Shown: positions 20,361-32,952, counted from the first letter of the stretch. The stretch: 64,000 bases of DNA from Symsagittifera roscoffensis (GCF_963678635.1 NW_026971441.1:56743-120742); one strand, 5' to 3'. Notes: generated by a model from the sequence alone, not told the origin. Translations and numbers: made by a program.

Positions 20361-20535
20361 ACTAAAGTTCACTTTTTGAGGATTCAAATCTTCCAAATAA
20401 ATAAACATATACACAAAAGCAATCGCAAAAATAAATGACCAAAAGTTGTTACCGTAAAAATAAGAAACATTGCCGATATAAGTAACGAAAGAAAAAAATT
20501 AATAAAAGAAGCATATCTGCTATTTTTTTATCAAG

Positions 20536-21004
20536 TTAATTGAATTTTTTGTACATAACTGATGAGGAATTGCTGATTTTTGAGTAGATAGTCAAGCTCT
20601 TTAATTTTGATATAGATTTGAGAGTATAACTGAAACTTGATGAATTTTTCAAAGCAAATCTCTGGATATCTGATTCCAAACCTGATCATGCAATCTTGAA
20701 AATCTTTAAAGAAATGGAAGAATGAAGAACTTTGCTGGGGAGTTTTGACAAATTTGGGATTTGGATAGGGAATAAAAAGAGTCTTTGAAATATTATCGTA
20801 CGGCTTAAAATAAACTCTATGATTAAGTAAGTTTCCCTAAAGGGACCTTTACTTAGTCGGAGAACTCTATTTTGGACAACATAAACGTCCAAAAAATTGT
20901 GAAAAAAGTAAGAATCTACATCTATTTCATCAATGAGGAAATCACACGGAATATATTTTTTTGTAGAGTAATTTGAGGAAGTCCAAACGTTTTTTAATTG
21001 ACAT
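20536..21004 (-). pseudogene. Homeodomain-like gene, U4, helix deleted
   Basis: ATG 21004-21002 opens MSIKKRLDFLKLLY, soon frameshifted. About 100 bp are missing at 20806, joining KEFI-type sequence to SRTIIFQRLF and removing the whole LTRKEV helix region. The downstream segment is also shortened. Confidence 0.65.
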
Positions 21005-21059
21005 TTTTCAAAAATGAATATTTTGGATCCAAAGTTATGTCTGGAAACTGCTTAGTTCT

Positions 21060-21296
21060 GATTGGTTGAAAAATTTACTGAAAATTCGAGAAATTTAGAA
21101 GGAATGACCTAAGCGATGACGTCATTACCATAAAAGGAATGTTGCGTGGGTGTTGACGTCACTTGTAATCATAGAATGACGTCATTACCATAAAAGGAAA
21201 CTTGCGTAGGTGGTGACGTCACTTCTATTCAAAGAATGACGTCACTACCATGAAAGGATAATTGCATAGGCGGTGACTTCATTGTTAGTATAAATA
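21060..21296. promoter_or_regulatory. Heat-shock/CRE divergent promoter, U4
   Basis: The element at 21080-21097 has different bases from U3 but reads GAA-TTC-GAA-TTA in 5-bp phase; its core GAAAATTCGAGAA is an exact GAAnnTTCnnGAA. TGACGTCA is exact at 21117, 21154, 21177, 21214 and 21237, degenerate at 21274. TATAAATA at 21289-21296. Confidence 0.7.
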
Positions 21297-21480
21297 CGCT
21301 TTTTTTATTGGGTTAAATCATTCATTCTGTTTGCCAATCAGAATTAGTCAATCGAATTTTACTTCAAATTTTACCTTTCGTTACTTCACGAAAAGAAAAA
21401 AAATAAGTATTTTCTTTCAATTGGTACTTTAAACTTTTTATATTTGGAACATTTCTAAAGTCCCAATTTTTTTTTCGATA

Positions 21481-21543
21481 ATGCCTGCCCTTAACCGAAA
21501 CGAGAAAGCGTATTTTTTATTAAAAACATTGAAATTACTATGA
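21481..21543 (+). CDS. Micro-ORF MPALN, U4, 20 codons
   Basis: TAG of other units is TTG here, so the frame continues LKLL to TGA 21541-21543. Confidence 0.3.
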   Translation: MPALNRNEKAYFLLKTLKLL

Positions 21544-21880
21544 ATTTTAAATTTTACTGAATCTGAAATACAATTGTGACGAATTTGAAAAAATCTAGTA
21601 AAAACTATGCAGTTTTTTATCACAATTCTTGATCTGTCATCTTTTTTTAATCAAAAGTTTTGAATGACAATACAGACAGCAAAATTCGAGTTCAAGTTGT
21701 CGTGAAAATTTCCATGGAAATCGATCCAAAATTTTTTAATCAACAGTAAAAATTCTATCGGTTCCAAGCTTGCGGAGACTTTGTTGCGATAAATTTGTAG
21801 TAAAAGTGCATAATATATGCTAATGAGTGGTTAAGTAACTGTTTAAAAACTGTAAGGAACTGGATATTTGTAAAACATTG

Positions 21881-22681
21881 ACCAATTGAAAGCTTTTGCC
21901 TAGTTGCCATTTTAAAGTTTCCCGGTTTAGTGAATACAAAAGTGCTCAAAAAGTAGTGCGTTATTAAGCAAATAATGGGGTTGATTTATTAAGAATTATA
22001 GTTTTCTACTGTTTTTTTGACGAATTCGGTAAAAAATATTGATAACTGACCTGGAAAAGATGAAAAAATGTATGTTTGAGCTAACCTTTAAAAACTTCAA
22101 GATAATAATATACCTCATCATCAACCAAAAATTTACTTCATTATAGAAAATCAGATTTGAAACAGCGATATAAAGTTATCAGTTTGAGAAAATCATTTAA
22201 AGGCTTTTAGCAAAGGACTTATGGTATTAATTCAGCTTCGGATTATTGAACGTTCGATGAAATGATACATTCTTCCATCTAAAGTTCAATTTTCAAACAC
22301 AGTTTCGTTCAAATTGGATTAATTTGGTAGATAGTAGATGAAGCAGAAACTGAGAAAGTGCGAAAATGGGACAGAAACTCATTTTAATTCATTAGGAGTT
22401 TTGAGATAATTTTACTAAAGTTTAGCTTATAAAGTATACCTTGAGAAAAAATCACACATAAAAAGTGTCAAAGATTTTTATTTATGTGTTATCATTTGGT
22501 ATAATAAGTAAATTTATCTGAAAACTTAGATGTTTTGAGGATAATTCTTGTAACGTGAACCCAATCAACATCTTTTGGAAGCGGATACATGGAACATAAA
22601 TCAGAAACTCGTTTTCAAGATCTGTATTTCCTTGCTATATACAATAAACAATACTACATACAATTGTAGTATTGTTTATTG
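21881..22681. repeat. 801-bp tandem repeat, first copy, U4
   Basis: The sequence from ACCAATTGAAAGC at 21881 reappears at 22682 at an offset of 801 bp. The copy ends in the inverted repeat 22642-22681. Confidence 0.8.
22642..22681. repeat. Perfect 16-bp inverted repeat at the duplication junction
   Basis: CAATAAACAATACTAC (22642-22657) and its exact reverse complement (22666-22681) flank an 8-nt loop. Units without the 801-bp duplication have only the left arm, followed by ATACAC-type sequence. The right arm is therefore a short inverted copy made at the junction. Confidence 0.85.
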
Positions 22682-23886
22682 ACCAATTGAAAGCTTTTGC
22701 CTAGTTGCCATTTTAAAGTTTCCCGGTTTAGTGAATATAAAAGTGCTCAAAAAGTAGTGCGTTATTAAGCAAATAATGGGGTTGATTTATTAAGAATTAT
22801 AGTTTTCTACTGTTTTTTTGACGAATTCGGTAAAAAAATATTGATAACTGACCTGGAAAAGATGAAAAAATGTATGTTTGAGCTAACCTTTAAAAACTTC
22901 AAGATAATAATATACCTCATCATCAACCAAAAATTTACTTCATTATAGAAAATCAGATTTGAAACAGCGATATAAAGTTATCAGTTTGAGAAAATCATTT
23001 AAAGGCTTTTAGCAAAGGACTTATGGTATTAATTCAGCTTCGGATTATTGAACGTTCGATGAAATGATACATTCTTCCATCTAAAGTTCAATTTTCAAAC
23101 ACAGTTTCGTTCAAATTGGATTAATTTGGTAGATAGTAGATGAAGCAGAAACTGAGAAAGTGCGAAAATGGGACAGAAACTCATTTTAATTCATTAGGAG
23201 TTTTGAGATAATTTTTCTAAATTTTAGCTTATAAAGTATACCATGAGAAAAAATCCGACATAAAAAGTGTCAAACATTTTTATTTACGTGTTATCATTTG
23301 ATATACTAGGTAAATTTATCTGAAAAATTAGATGTTTTGAGGATAATTCTTGTAAAGTGAAGCCAATCAACATCTATTGGAAGCGGATACGTGGAACTCG
23401 TTTTCAACATCTACATTTCCTTGCTATATACAATAAACAATACTACATACATACACAAAACTACATACATTATACAATACTATATACAATACATTACTAC
23501 ATTTCTACTATATAGAGTTTTTTTCTTAATAAAATTCGGTAAATTATAAAATTGTTCCAGTTTGCACCTTGATTTGATATTCTAAATCAATTTTTTGAGA
23601 CGCGCTCTTTTTTGAGGTTTTTAGATTTTGTATATGTTAGGAACTAGGTTCCCTTGCTTATTTCCGGAGATTTTCAGATTATAACTAATACAGCTGCCCC
23701 TAGATTGTTCTTAATCCGACCTTTATATTTTCATTTTTTAAATATGTTTTTGAATGCTTTAAGTAGCACCAATTTTTTCACATTTTGGTATTTTTGAGAA
23801 CATTTTCATTATAAATTAGGAAAATTAGGAAAAGTAAGAAAAGAAGGTGAATTATTAAAAGTAGCATCTCTGCATTTTTTTTTCAG

Positions 23887-24058
23887 TTCTGCTCAGGAGC
23901 TTGTTTCCACTTAGACTCTTGGATCAGCATTTTTGGAAAGGCTTCGAAAAGTTCAAAATTCAAATGATGAGACTGATTTGTTGAAAATTGTTGATTGTTT
24001 CATTGATGGTTATGTTACTGTAAAAAATGAGCATATCAATTTTTCTATTAATAATTGA
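23887..24058 (+). pseudogene. Plus-strand TLGSAFLERLRK exon, U5, nonsense
   Basis: Copy of the U3 exon: intact CAG acceptor, TAG at the ninth codon. Confidence 0.6.
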
Positions 24059-24980
24059 ATTTGTTTATAAAAATCTTGTCAAAATTGTTTTTATTTGAAA
24101 TCAAAAGTTTTTTCAACGAATAAATTTGTAATTTTCAACACGTGCAAAAATTATTTTGCAAGTTTTTTTGCGAGTTAATTTTCGCCGCAAGATGCAAGTT
24201 TTGATTTGATTTTTTCAACACGTTTGCAAAATTTTAATCAAAATTTTTTACAAGATGCAAAAATTGGTTTGGTTTTTTCAACAAGTGTGCAAAATCTTTC
24301 AAAATTTTTTTGTGTTATATGCAAGTTTTTCGTGATTTTATAGAAAACAAATGCAAAAATCTAACTTATTTTTTCTTATTCATATGCAAAAATTGCAAAA
24401 TTTTATTGTAAAAATTTTATTGGTCTAATGCAAAATTTTTTTCAAAATTGATGACTTTGAGTACTATTCCCTATCTTAATACATTTTTTTTCAATATTTT
24501 TGATCAATGTACATGCAAAAAAGGGATCTTTCGATGATCGAAATTAAAACAAAGATTTTCATTTACTTTAATTATTAACAGTGCAAGAAAATCTTCTTTC
24601 AGTTTTCTTTAAAATGCGAAAATATTTAAGGAAACTTTTCTTAATTTGCGAGATTTTCTTTAATGTTTTTAACAAGTGTGCCAGATATATTATAAAAATT
24701 TTTGCATGGTGCAAAAATTAATGTAAAGTTTTTAACATGTTTGCAAAAATTGGTTTAATTTTTTGCCATTTTTTAAACAAAACTCTGTAAAAGTAATTAC
24801 CAGTTGCATAATTAGTTTCATTTTTAACAAGGTTTTTCAACAAATTTCAAAATAACTTTATCTTTGGAATTTCGTAACAAACTTTTCTTTGATCTCATCT
24901 CTTTGTTCCAATCTCTTTAAAATAAAATTACTAGATGCAAAGAATTTAAATTACAAAACAAAAGACAATAACCAGTTTGT

Positions 24981-25480
24981 TTACAAATCAAAGAGCTGTC
25001 GAGCAGCTGAGTTCTCAAAATTTTGCAAGTTCTCAATGGAGCGCAAAGCTGGTCTTGCCTCCATCACCTGTGGTTGTCTTGGTGGTTCGCTGACTGGAGT
25101 TCTTGGCTCAGAGAACCCCTCGTCCTCTTCGATGGTAATTGGGTTGTCCACAGATCCCTCTTCCCAAGGAAAGAGGAAATCGTCGAATGGTTGAGCCACA
25201 TATCTAGAGTCAGGAGTTTCGGTTAGTTCATTCCCACATGCTCGGCCACTTCCTCCATCATTTGAAGCTCTCCAAGTTGGTTCTCAGTAGGGGTTACTTG
25301 CGTTATATGATGTTCGTTAAAATCCCTGCGCATCACTTCCACCATGTGCCAGACTTGAATTGGGATGTCCATTCGTGCCAGAAAAACTCCACAAACTGTT
25401 TCTCGCACTTGGATTTGCACTGTATCAGCCGAAAATTCTACCGAGAACATAAGGTTGTTGTTTTGTACTGAGAAGATCAT
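24981..25480 (-). pseudogene. Type B gene, U5, frameshifted
   Basis: Copy of the U3 gene with the lesion after EEVAEHVGMN near 25222. Confidence 0.65.
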
Positions 25481-25677
25481 TTTGGGCAAATAAGTTGAGT
25501 TAACGATTAAGAGTAAAAACAAGATTTGCAATTGAGAGGGAGGTAGTTGATGGTGGTTAAGTTGAATTTACTGTGTTTAGAGCCGAGAGAGGATGTATTT
25601 GACGATAGTTAAAGTGAAACTAAGCTGATTTTTAGTTAAAAGAGAGGGGTACCTTCAACTGGAATGTGTGGGTTTAA

Positions 25678-25855
25678 CCAATCAGAATGGATTTTCCTTA
25701 TTTGGATTCTAGTAGTATCCAATCAGAATTCAGTTTCCTTTGATAGAATTTTTATAGAAAACTCGTGCCCAATCGGAAACAAAGCTCCATTCTACACATT
25801 GTCGTTTCCAATCACAAAAATTTTCAATTTTGTTCAAGTTGTCGTATCCAATCAG
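25678..25855. promoter_or_regulatory. Five-CCAAT promoter, U5
   Basis: Boxes at 25678, 25719, 25769, 25808 and 25848, all intact. Confidence 0.6.
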
Positions 25856-26032
25856 AGAGAAGTTCACTTTTTAAGGATTCAAATCTTCCAAATAAATAAA
25901 CATATACACAAAAGCAATCGCAAAAATAAATGACCAAAAGTTGTTACCGTAAAAATAAGAAATATTGCCGATATATGTAAGAAAAGAAAGAAAATTAATG
26001 AAAGAAGCATATCTGCAATTTTTTTCATCAAG

Positions 26033-26614
26033 TTAATTGAATTTTTTGTACATAACTGATGAGAATTGCTGATTTTTGAGTAGATAGTCAAGCTCTTTGA
26101 TTTTGATGTAGATTTGAGAGTATAACTGAAAGTTGATGAATTTTTCAAAGCAAATCTCTGGATATCTGATTCCAAACATGATCATGCAAGATTTTGAACT
26201 TTGAAAATCTTAAAAGAAATGGAGGAATGAAGAACTTTGCTGGGGAGTTTTGACAAATTTGGGAGTTGGATAGGGAATAAAAAGAGTCTTTGAAATATTA
26301 TCGTACGGCTTTTTTTTCTAACTTCAATTTTTCTAAAATGAATAAGACTTCTTTTCTAGTCAAGTGTAACTCAGCAGTAAGTTTATAGCTTTGATACGCA
26401 ATATGTGGATCAAAAATAAACTCTTTGATTAAGTAAGTTTCCCTAAAGATACCTTTACTTAGTCGGAGAACTCTATTTTGGACAACATAAACGTCCAAAA
26501 ATTGTGAAAAAAGTAAGAATCTACATCTATTTCATCAATAAGAAAATCACACGGAATAATTTCTTTTTTCTTGTAGAGTAATTAGAGGAAGTCCAAATAT
26601 TTTTTAATTGACAT
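26033..26614 (-). pseudogene. Homeodomain-like gene, U5, broken
   Basis: Copy of U3: TAA at codon 11, helix region preserved. Confidence 0.6.
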
Positions 26615-26667
26615 TTTTCAAAAATGAGTATTTTGGATCCAAAGTTATGTCTGGAAACTGCTTAGTT

Positions 26668-26906
26668 CTGATTGGTTGAAAATTTTTCTGGAAAAATCTA
26701 GAAATTTTGAAGGAATGACCTAAGCGATGACGTCATTACCGTAAAAGGAATGTTGCGTGGGTGGTGACGTCACTTGTAATCATATAATGACGTCATTACC
26801 ATAAAAGGAAACTTGTGTAGGTGGTGACGTCACTTCTATTCAAAGAATGACGTCACTACCATGAAAGGATAATTGCATAGGCGATGACTTCTTGCTAGTA
26901 TAAATA
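26668..26906. promoter_or_regulatory. Heat-shock/CRE divergent promoter, U5
   Basis: Element 26686-26708; TGACGTCA at 26728, 26765, 26788, 26825 and 26848; TATAAATA 26899-26906. Confidence 0.65.
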
Positions 26907-27088
26907 CGCTTTTTTTATTGGGTTAAATCATTCATTTTGTTTGCCAATCAGAAACAGTCAATTGAATTTTACTTCAAATTTTACATTTCGTTACTTCACG
27001 AAAAGAAAAAAATAAGTATTTTCTTTCAATTGGTACTTTAAATTTTTTATATTTGGAACATTTCTAAAGTCCCAATTTTTTTTACATA

Positions 27089-27139
27089 ATGCCTGCCCTT
27101 AACCGAAACGAGAAAGCGTATTTTTTATTAAAAACATAG
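27089..27139 (+). CDS. Micro-ORF MPALN, U5
   Basis: 16 codons, identical to U3. Confidence 0.3.
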   Translation: MPALNRNEKAYFLLKT

Positions 27140-28692
27140 AAATTACTATGAATTTTTTAATTTTTAATGAATCTGAAAAACAATTGTGATGAATTCGAAA
27201 AAGTCTAGTAAAAATATGCAGTTTTTTATCACAACTCTTGATCTGTCATCTTTTTTTAATCAAAGGTTTTGAATGTCAATACAGACAGCAAAAATCGAGT
27301 TCAAATTGTCGTGAAACTTTCCATGGAAATCGATCCAAAAATCTTTAATCAACAGTAAAAACTCTATTGGTTGCAAGCTTGCGGAGACTTTGTTGCGATA
27401 AATTTGTAGTAAAAGTGCATTATATATGCTAATTAGTGGCTAAGTAACTGTTTAAAAACTGTAAGGAACTGGATATTTGTAAAACATTGACTAATTGAAA
27501 GCTTTTGCCTAGTTGCTATTTTAAAGTTTCCCTGTTTAGTGATTGTAAAAGTGTTCAAAAATTAGTGCGTTATTAAGCAAATTATGGGGTTGATTTATTA
27601 AGAATTATAATTTTCTACTGTTTTTTTGAGGAATTCGGTAAAAAAATATTGATAACTGACCTGGAAAAGATGAAAAAATTTATGTTTGAGCTAACCTTTG
27701 AAAATCTCAAAATAATAATTTTTATCATCATCAACCAAAAAATTACTTCATTATAGAAAATCAGATTTGAAACAGCGATATAAAGTTATCAGGTTGAAAA
27801 AATCATTTAAAGGCTTTTAGCAAAGGGTTTATGGTATTAATTCAGCTTCGGATTATTGAACGTTCGATGAAATGATACATTCTTCCATCTAAAGTTCAAT
27901 TTTCAAACACAGTTTTGTTCAAATTGGATTATTTTGGTAGATAGTAGATGAAGCAGAAACTGAGAAAGTGCTAAAATGGGATAGAAACTCAATTTAATTC
28001 ATTAGGAGTTTTGAGATAATTTTTCTAAATTTTAGCTTATAAAGTATACCATGAGAAAAAATCCGACATAAAAAGTGTCAAACATTTTTATTTACGTGTT
28101 ATCATTTGATATACTAGGTAAATTTATCTGAAAAATTAGATGTTTTGAGGATAATTCTTGTAAAGTGAAGCCAATCAACATCTTTTGGAAGCGGATACGT
28201 GGAACTCGTTTTCAAGATCTACATTTCCTTGCTATATACAATAAACAATACTACATACATACACAAAACTACATACATTATACAATACTATATACAATAC
28301 ATTACTACATTTCTACTATATAGAGTTTTTTTCTTAATAAAATTCGGTAAATTATAAAATTGTTCCAGTTTGCACCTCGATTTGATATTCTAAATCAATT
28401 TTTTGAGACGCGCTCTTTTAGAGGTTTTTAGATTTTGTATATGTTAGGAACTAGGTTCCCTTGCTTATTTCCGGAGATTTTCAGATTATAACTAATACAG
28501 CTGCCCCTAGATTGTTCTTAATCCGACCTTTATATTTTCATTTTTTAAATATGTTTTTGAAAGCTTTAAGTAGCACCAATTTTTTCACATTCGGGTATTT
28601 TTGAGAACATTTTCATTATAAATTAGGAAAATTAGGAAAAGTAAGAAAAGAAGGTGAATTATTAAAAGTAGCATCTCTGCATTTTTTTTCAG

Positions 28693-28864
28693 TTCTGCTC
28701 AGGAGCTTGTGTCCACTTAGACTCTTGGATCAGCATTTTTGGAAAGGCTTCGAAAAGTTCAAAATTCAAATTATGAGACTGATTTGTTGAAAATTGTTGA
28801 TTGTTTCATTGATGGTTATGTTACTGTAAAAAATGAGCATATCAATTTTTCTATTAATAATTGA
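28693..28864 (+). pseudogene. Plus-strand TLGSAFLERLRK exon, U6, nonsense
   Basis: Copy of the U4 exon with ACT-TAG at the ninth codon. Confidence 0.6.
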
Positions 28865-29792
28865 ATTTGTTTAAAAAAATCTTGTCAAAATTGTTTTTAT
28901 TTGAAATCAAAAGTTTTTTCAACGAATAAATTTGTAATTTTCAACACGTGCAAAAATTATTTCGCAAGTTTTTTTGCGAGTTAATTTTCGCCGCAAGATG
29001 CAAGTTTTGATTTGATTTTTTCAACACGTTTGCAAAATTTTAATCAAAATTTTTTACAAGATGCAAAAATTGTTTTGGTTTTTTCAACAAGTGTGCAAAA
29101 TCTTTCAAAAATTTTTTGTGTTATATGCAAGTTTTTCGTGATTTTATAGAAAACAAATGCAAAAATCTAACTTATTTTTTCTTATTCATATGCAAAAATT
29201 GCAAAATTTTATTGTAAAAATTTTATTGAACTAATGCCATTTTTTTTCAAAATTGATGACTTTGAGTACTATTCCCTATCTTAATACATTTTTTTTCAAT
29301 ATTTTTGATCAATGTACATGCAAAAAAGAGATCTTTCGATGATCGAAACAAAGAAATAAAACAAAGATTTTCATTTACTTTAATTATTAACAGTGCAAGA
29401 AAATCTTCTTTCAGTTTTCTTTAAAATGCGAAAATATTTAAGGAAACTTTTCTTAATTTGCGAGATTTTCTTTAATGTTTTTAACAAGTGTGCCAGAAAT
29501 ATTATAAAAATTTTTGCATGGTGCAAAAATTAATTTAAAGTTTTTAACATGTTTGCAAAAATTGGTTTAATTTTTTGCCATTTTTTTAACAAAACTCTGT
29601 AAAAGTAATTACCAGTTGCATAATTAGTTTCATTTTTAACAAGGTTTTTCAACAAATTTCAAAATAACTTTATCTTTGGAAATTCGTAACAATCTTTTCT
29701 TTGATCTCATCTCTTTGTTCCAATCTCTTTAAAATAAAATTACTAGATGCAAAGAATTTAAATTACAAAACAAAAGACAATAACCAATTTGT

Positions 29793-30294
29793 TTACAAAT
29801 CAAAGAGCTGTCGAGCAGCTGAGTTCTCAAAATTTTGCAAGTTCTCAATGGAGCGCAAAGCTGGTCTTGCCTCCATCACCCTTGGTTGTCTTGGTGGTTC
29901 GCTGACTGGATTTCTTGGCTCAGAGAACCCCTCGTCCTCTTCGATGGTAATTGGGTTGTCCACAGATCCCTCTTCCCAAGGAAAGAGGAAATCGTCGAAT
30001 GGTTGAGCCACATATCTAGAGTCAGGAGTTTCGGGGTAGTTCATTCCCACATGCTCGGCCACTTCCTCCATCATTTGAAGCTCTCCAAGTTGGTTCCCAG
30101 TAGGGGTTACTTGCGTTATATGATGTTCGTTGAAATCCCTGCGCATCACGTCCACCATGTGCCAGACTTGAATTGGGATGTCCATTCGTGCCAGAAAAAC
30201 TCCACAAACTGTTTCTAGCACTTGGATTTGCACTAAATCAGCCCAAAAATTCTACCGAGAACACAAGGTTGTTGTTTTGTACTGAGAAGATCAT
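29793..30294 (-). pseudogene. Type B gene, U6, frameshift near the N-terminus
   Basis: Copy of U4: extra base near 30246, remainder open to 29793. Confidence 0.65.
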
Positions 30295-30490
30295 TTTGAG
30301 CAATAAGTTGAGTTAACGATACAGAGTAAAAACAATATTTGCAATTGAGAGGGAGGTAGTTGATGGTGGTTAAGTTGAAATTATTGTGTTTAGAGCCGAG
30401 AGAGGATGTAGTTGACGGTAGTTAAAGTGAAACTAAACTGATTTTTAGTTAAGAGAGAGGGGTACTTTCAACTGGAATGTGTGGGTTTAA

Positions 30491-30671
30491 CCAATCAGAA
30501 TGGATTTTCCTTATTTGGATTGTAGTCGTATCCAATCAGAATTCAGTTTCCCTTGACAGAATTTTTATAGAAAACTCGTGCCCAATCGGAAACAAAGCTC
30601 CATTTTATACATTGTCGTTTCCAACCACAAAAATGTTCAATTTTGTTCAAGTTGTTGCCGTATCCAATCAG
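30491..30671. promoter_or_regulatory. CCAAT promoter, U6, four of five boxes
   Basis: Intact at 30491, 30532, 30582 and 30664; fourth box mutated as in U4. Confidence 0.55.
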
Positions 30672-30846
30672 ACTAAAGTTCACTTTTTGAGGATTCAAAT
30701 CTTCCAAATAAATAAACATATACACAAAAGCAATCGCAAAAATAAATGACCAAAAGTTGTTACCGTAAAAATAAGAAACATTGCCGATATAAGTAACGAA
30801 AGAAAAAAATTAATAAAAGAAGCATATCTGCTATTTTTTTATCAAG

Positions 30847-31315
30847 TTAATTGAATTTTTTGTACATAACTGATGAGGAATTGCTGATTTTTGAGTAGAT
30901 AGTCAAGCTCTTTAATTTTGATATAGATTTGAGAGTATAACTGAAAGTTGATGAATTTTTCAAAGCAAATCTCTGGATATCTGATTCCAAACCTGATCAT
31001 GCAATCTTGAAAATCTTTAAAGAAATGGAAGAATGAAGAACTTTGCTGGGGAGTTTTGACAAATTTGGGATTTGGATAGGGAATAAAAAGAGTCTTTGAA
31101 ATATTATCGTACGGCTTAAAATAAACTCTATGATTAAGTAAGTTTCCCTAAAGGGACCTTTACTTAGTCGGAGAACTCTATTTTGGACAACATAAACGTC
31201 CAAAAAATTGTGAAAAAAGTAAGAATCTACATCTATTTCATCAATGAGGAAATCACACGGAATATATTTTTTTGTAGAGTAATTTGAGGAAGTCCAAACG
31301 TTTTTTAATTGACAT
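30847..31315 (-). pseudogene. Homeodomain-like gene, U6, helix deleted
   Basis: Copy of U4 with the same roughly 100-bp deletion near 31117; one base differs (30947). Confidence 0.65.
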
Positions 31316-31370
31316 TTTTCAAAAATGAATATTTTGGATCCAAAGTTATGTCTGGAAACTGCTTAGTTCT

Positions 31371-31607
31371 GATTGGTTGAAAAATTTACTGAAAATTCGA
31401 GAAATTTAGAAGGAATGACCTAAGCGATGACGTCATTACCATAAAAGGAATGTTGCGTGGGTGTTGACGTCACTTGTAATCATAGAATGACGTCATTACC
31501 ATAAAAGGAAACTTGCGTAGGTGGTGACGTCACTTCTATTCAAAGAATGACGTCACTACCATGAAAGGATAATTGCATAGGCGGTGACTTCATTGTTAGT
31601 ATAAATA
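31371..31607. promoter_or_regulatory. Heat-shock/CRE divergent promoter, U6
   Basis: GAA-TTC-GAA element 31391-31408; TGACGTCA at 31428, 31465, 31488, 31525 and 31548; TATAAATA 31600-31607. Confidence 0.7.
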
Positions 31608-31791
31608 CGCTTTTTTTATTGGGTTAAATCATTCATTCTGTTTGCCAATCAGAATTAGTCAATCGAATTTTACTTCAAATTTTACCTTTCGTTACTTCAC
31701 GAAAAGAAAAAAAATAAGTATTTTCTTTCAATTGGTACTTTAAACTTTTTATATTTGGAACATTTCTAAAGTCCCAATTTTTTTTTCGATA

Positions 31792-31854
31792 ATGCCTGCC
31801 CTTAACCGAAACGAGAAAGCGTATTTTTTATTAAAAACATTGAAATTACTATGA
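31792..31854 (+). CDS. Micro-ORF MPALN, U6, 20 codons
   Basis: Same extended frame as U4. Confidence 0.3.
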   Translation: MPALNRNEKAYFLLKTLKLL

Positions 31855-32952
31855 ATTTTAAATTTTACTGAATCTGAAATACAATTGTGACGAATTTGAA
31901 AAAATCTAGTAAAAACTATGCAGTTTTTTATCACAATTCTTGATCTGTCATCTTTTTTTAATCAAAAGTTTTGAATGACAATACAGACAGCAAAATTCGA
32001 GTTCAAGTTGTCGTGAAAATTTCCATGGAAATCGATCCAAAATTTTTTAATCAACAGTAAAAATTCTATCGGTTCCAAGCTTGCGGAGACTTTGTTGCGA
32101 TAAATTTGTAGTAAAAGTGCATAATATATGCTAATGAGTGGTTAAGTAACTGTTTAAAAACTGTAAGGAACTGGATATTTGTAAAACATTGACCAATTGA
32201 AAGCTTTTGCCTAGTTGCCATTTTAAAGTTTCCCGGTTTAGTGAATACAAAAGTGCTCAAAAAGTAGTGCGTTATTAAGCAAATAATGGGGTTGATTTAT
32301 TAAGAATTATAGTTTTCTACTGTTTTTTTGACGAATTCGGTAAAAAATATTGATAACTGACCTGGAAAAGATGAAAAAATGTATGTTTGAGCTAACCTTT
32401 AAAAACTTCAAGATAATAATATACCTCATCATCAACCAAAAATTTACTTCATTATAGAAAATCAGATTTGAAACAGCGATATAAAGTTATCAGTTTGAGA
32501 AAATCATTTAAAGGCTTTTAGCAAAGGACTTATGGTATTAATTCAGCTTCGGATTATTGAACGTTCGATGAAATGATACATTCTTCCATCTAAAGTTCAA
32601 TTTTCAAACACAGTTTCGTTCAAATTGGATTAATTTGGTAGATAGTAGATGAAGCAGAAACTGAGAAAGTGCGAAAATGGGACAGAAACTCATTTTAATT
32701 CATTAGGAGTTTTGAGATAATTTTACTAAAGTTTAGCTTATAAAGTATACCTTGAGAAAAAATCACACATAAAAAGTGTCAAAGATTTTTATTTATGTGT
32801 TATCATTTGGTATAATAAGTAAATTTATCTGAAAACTTAGATGTTTTGAGGATAATTCTTGTAACGTGAACCCAATCAACATCTTTTGGAAGCGGATACA
32901 TGGAACATAAATCAGAAACTCGTTTTCAAGATCTGTATTTCCTTGCTATATA

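Larger units (their letters stand above)
12893..23203. repeat. First copy of the 10311-bp block duplication (U3+U4)
   Basis: Every feature in this block reappears 10311 bp to the right. Only four mismatches were noticed (17299, 17319, 20636 and 23184 against 27610, 27630, 30947 and 33495), although not every base was compared. The switch point lies in a shared stretch around 23185-23211. Confidence 0.85.
18330..23833. repeat. Unit U4, enlarged by an 801-bp internal duplication
   Basis: Similar to U3 until 22681, where a second copy of 21881-22681 begins. After the switch near 23200 the sequence becomes U3-type spacer and runs to 23833. Gene-free stretches: 18554-19481 degenerate repeats; 19984-20535 CCAAT promoter region; 21544-23833 spacer. 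Confidence 0.75.
23834..28640. repeat. Unit U5 (copy of U3)
   Basis: Same content as U3, shifted by 10311. Gene-free stretches: 24059-24980 degenerate repeats; 25481-26032 CCAAT region; 27140-28640 spacer. Confidence 0.8.

Noticed and set aside
21755-21949. Minus-strand frame MSTFVFTKPGNFKMATRQ, similar at 32066, 41062 and 51279
   Set aside because: Present in some units only and no start or promoter is visible. It could be a lost exon, but the evidence is too weak.
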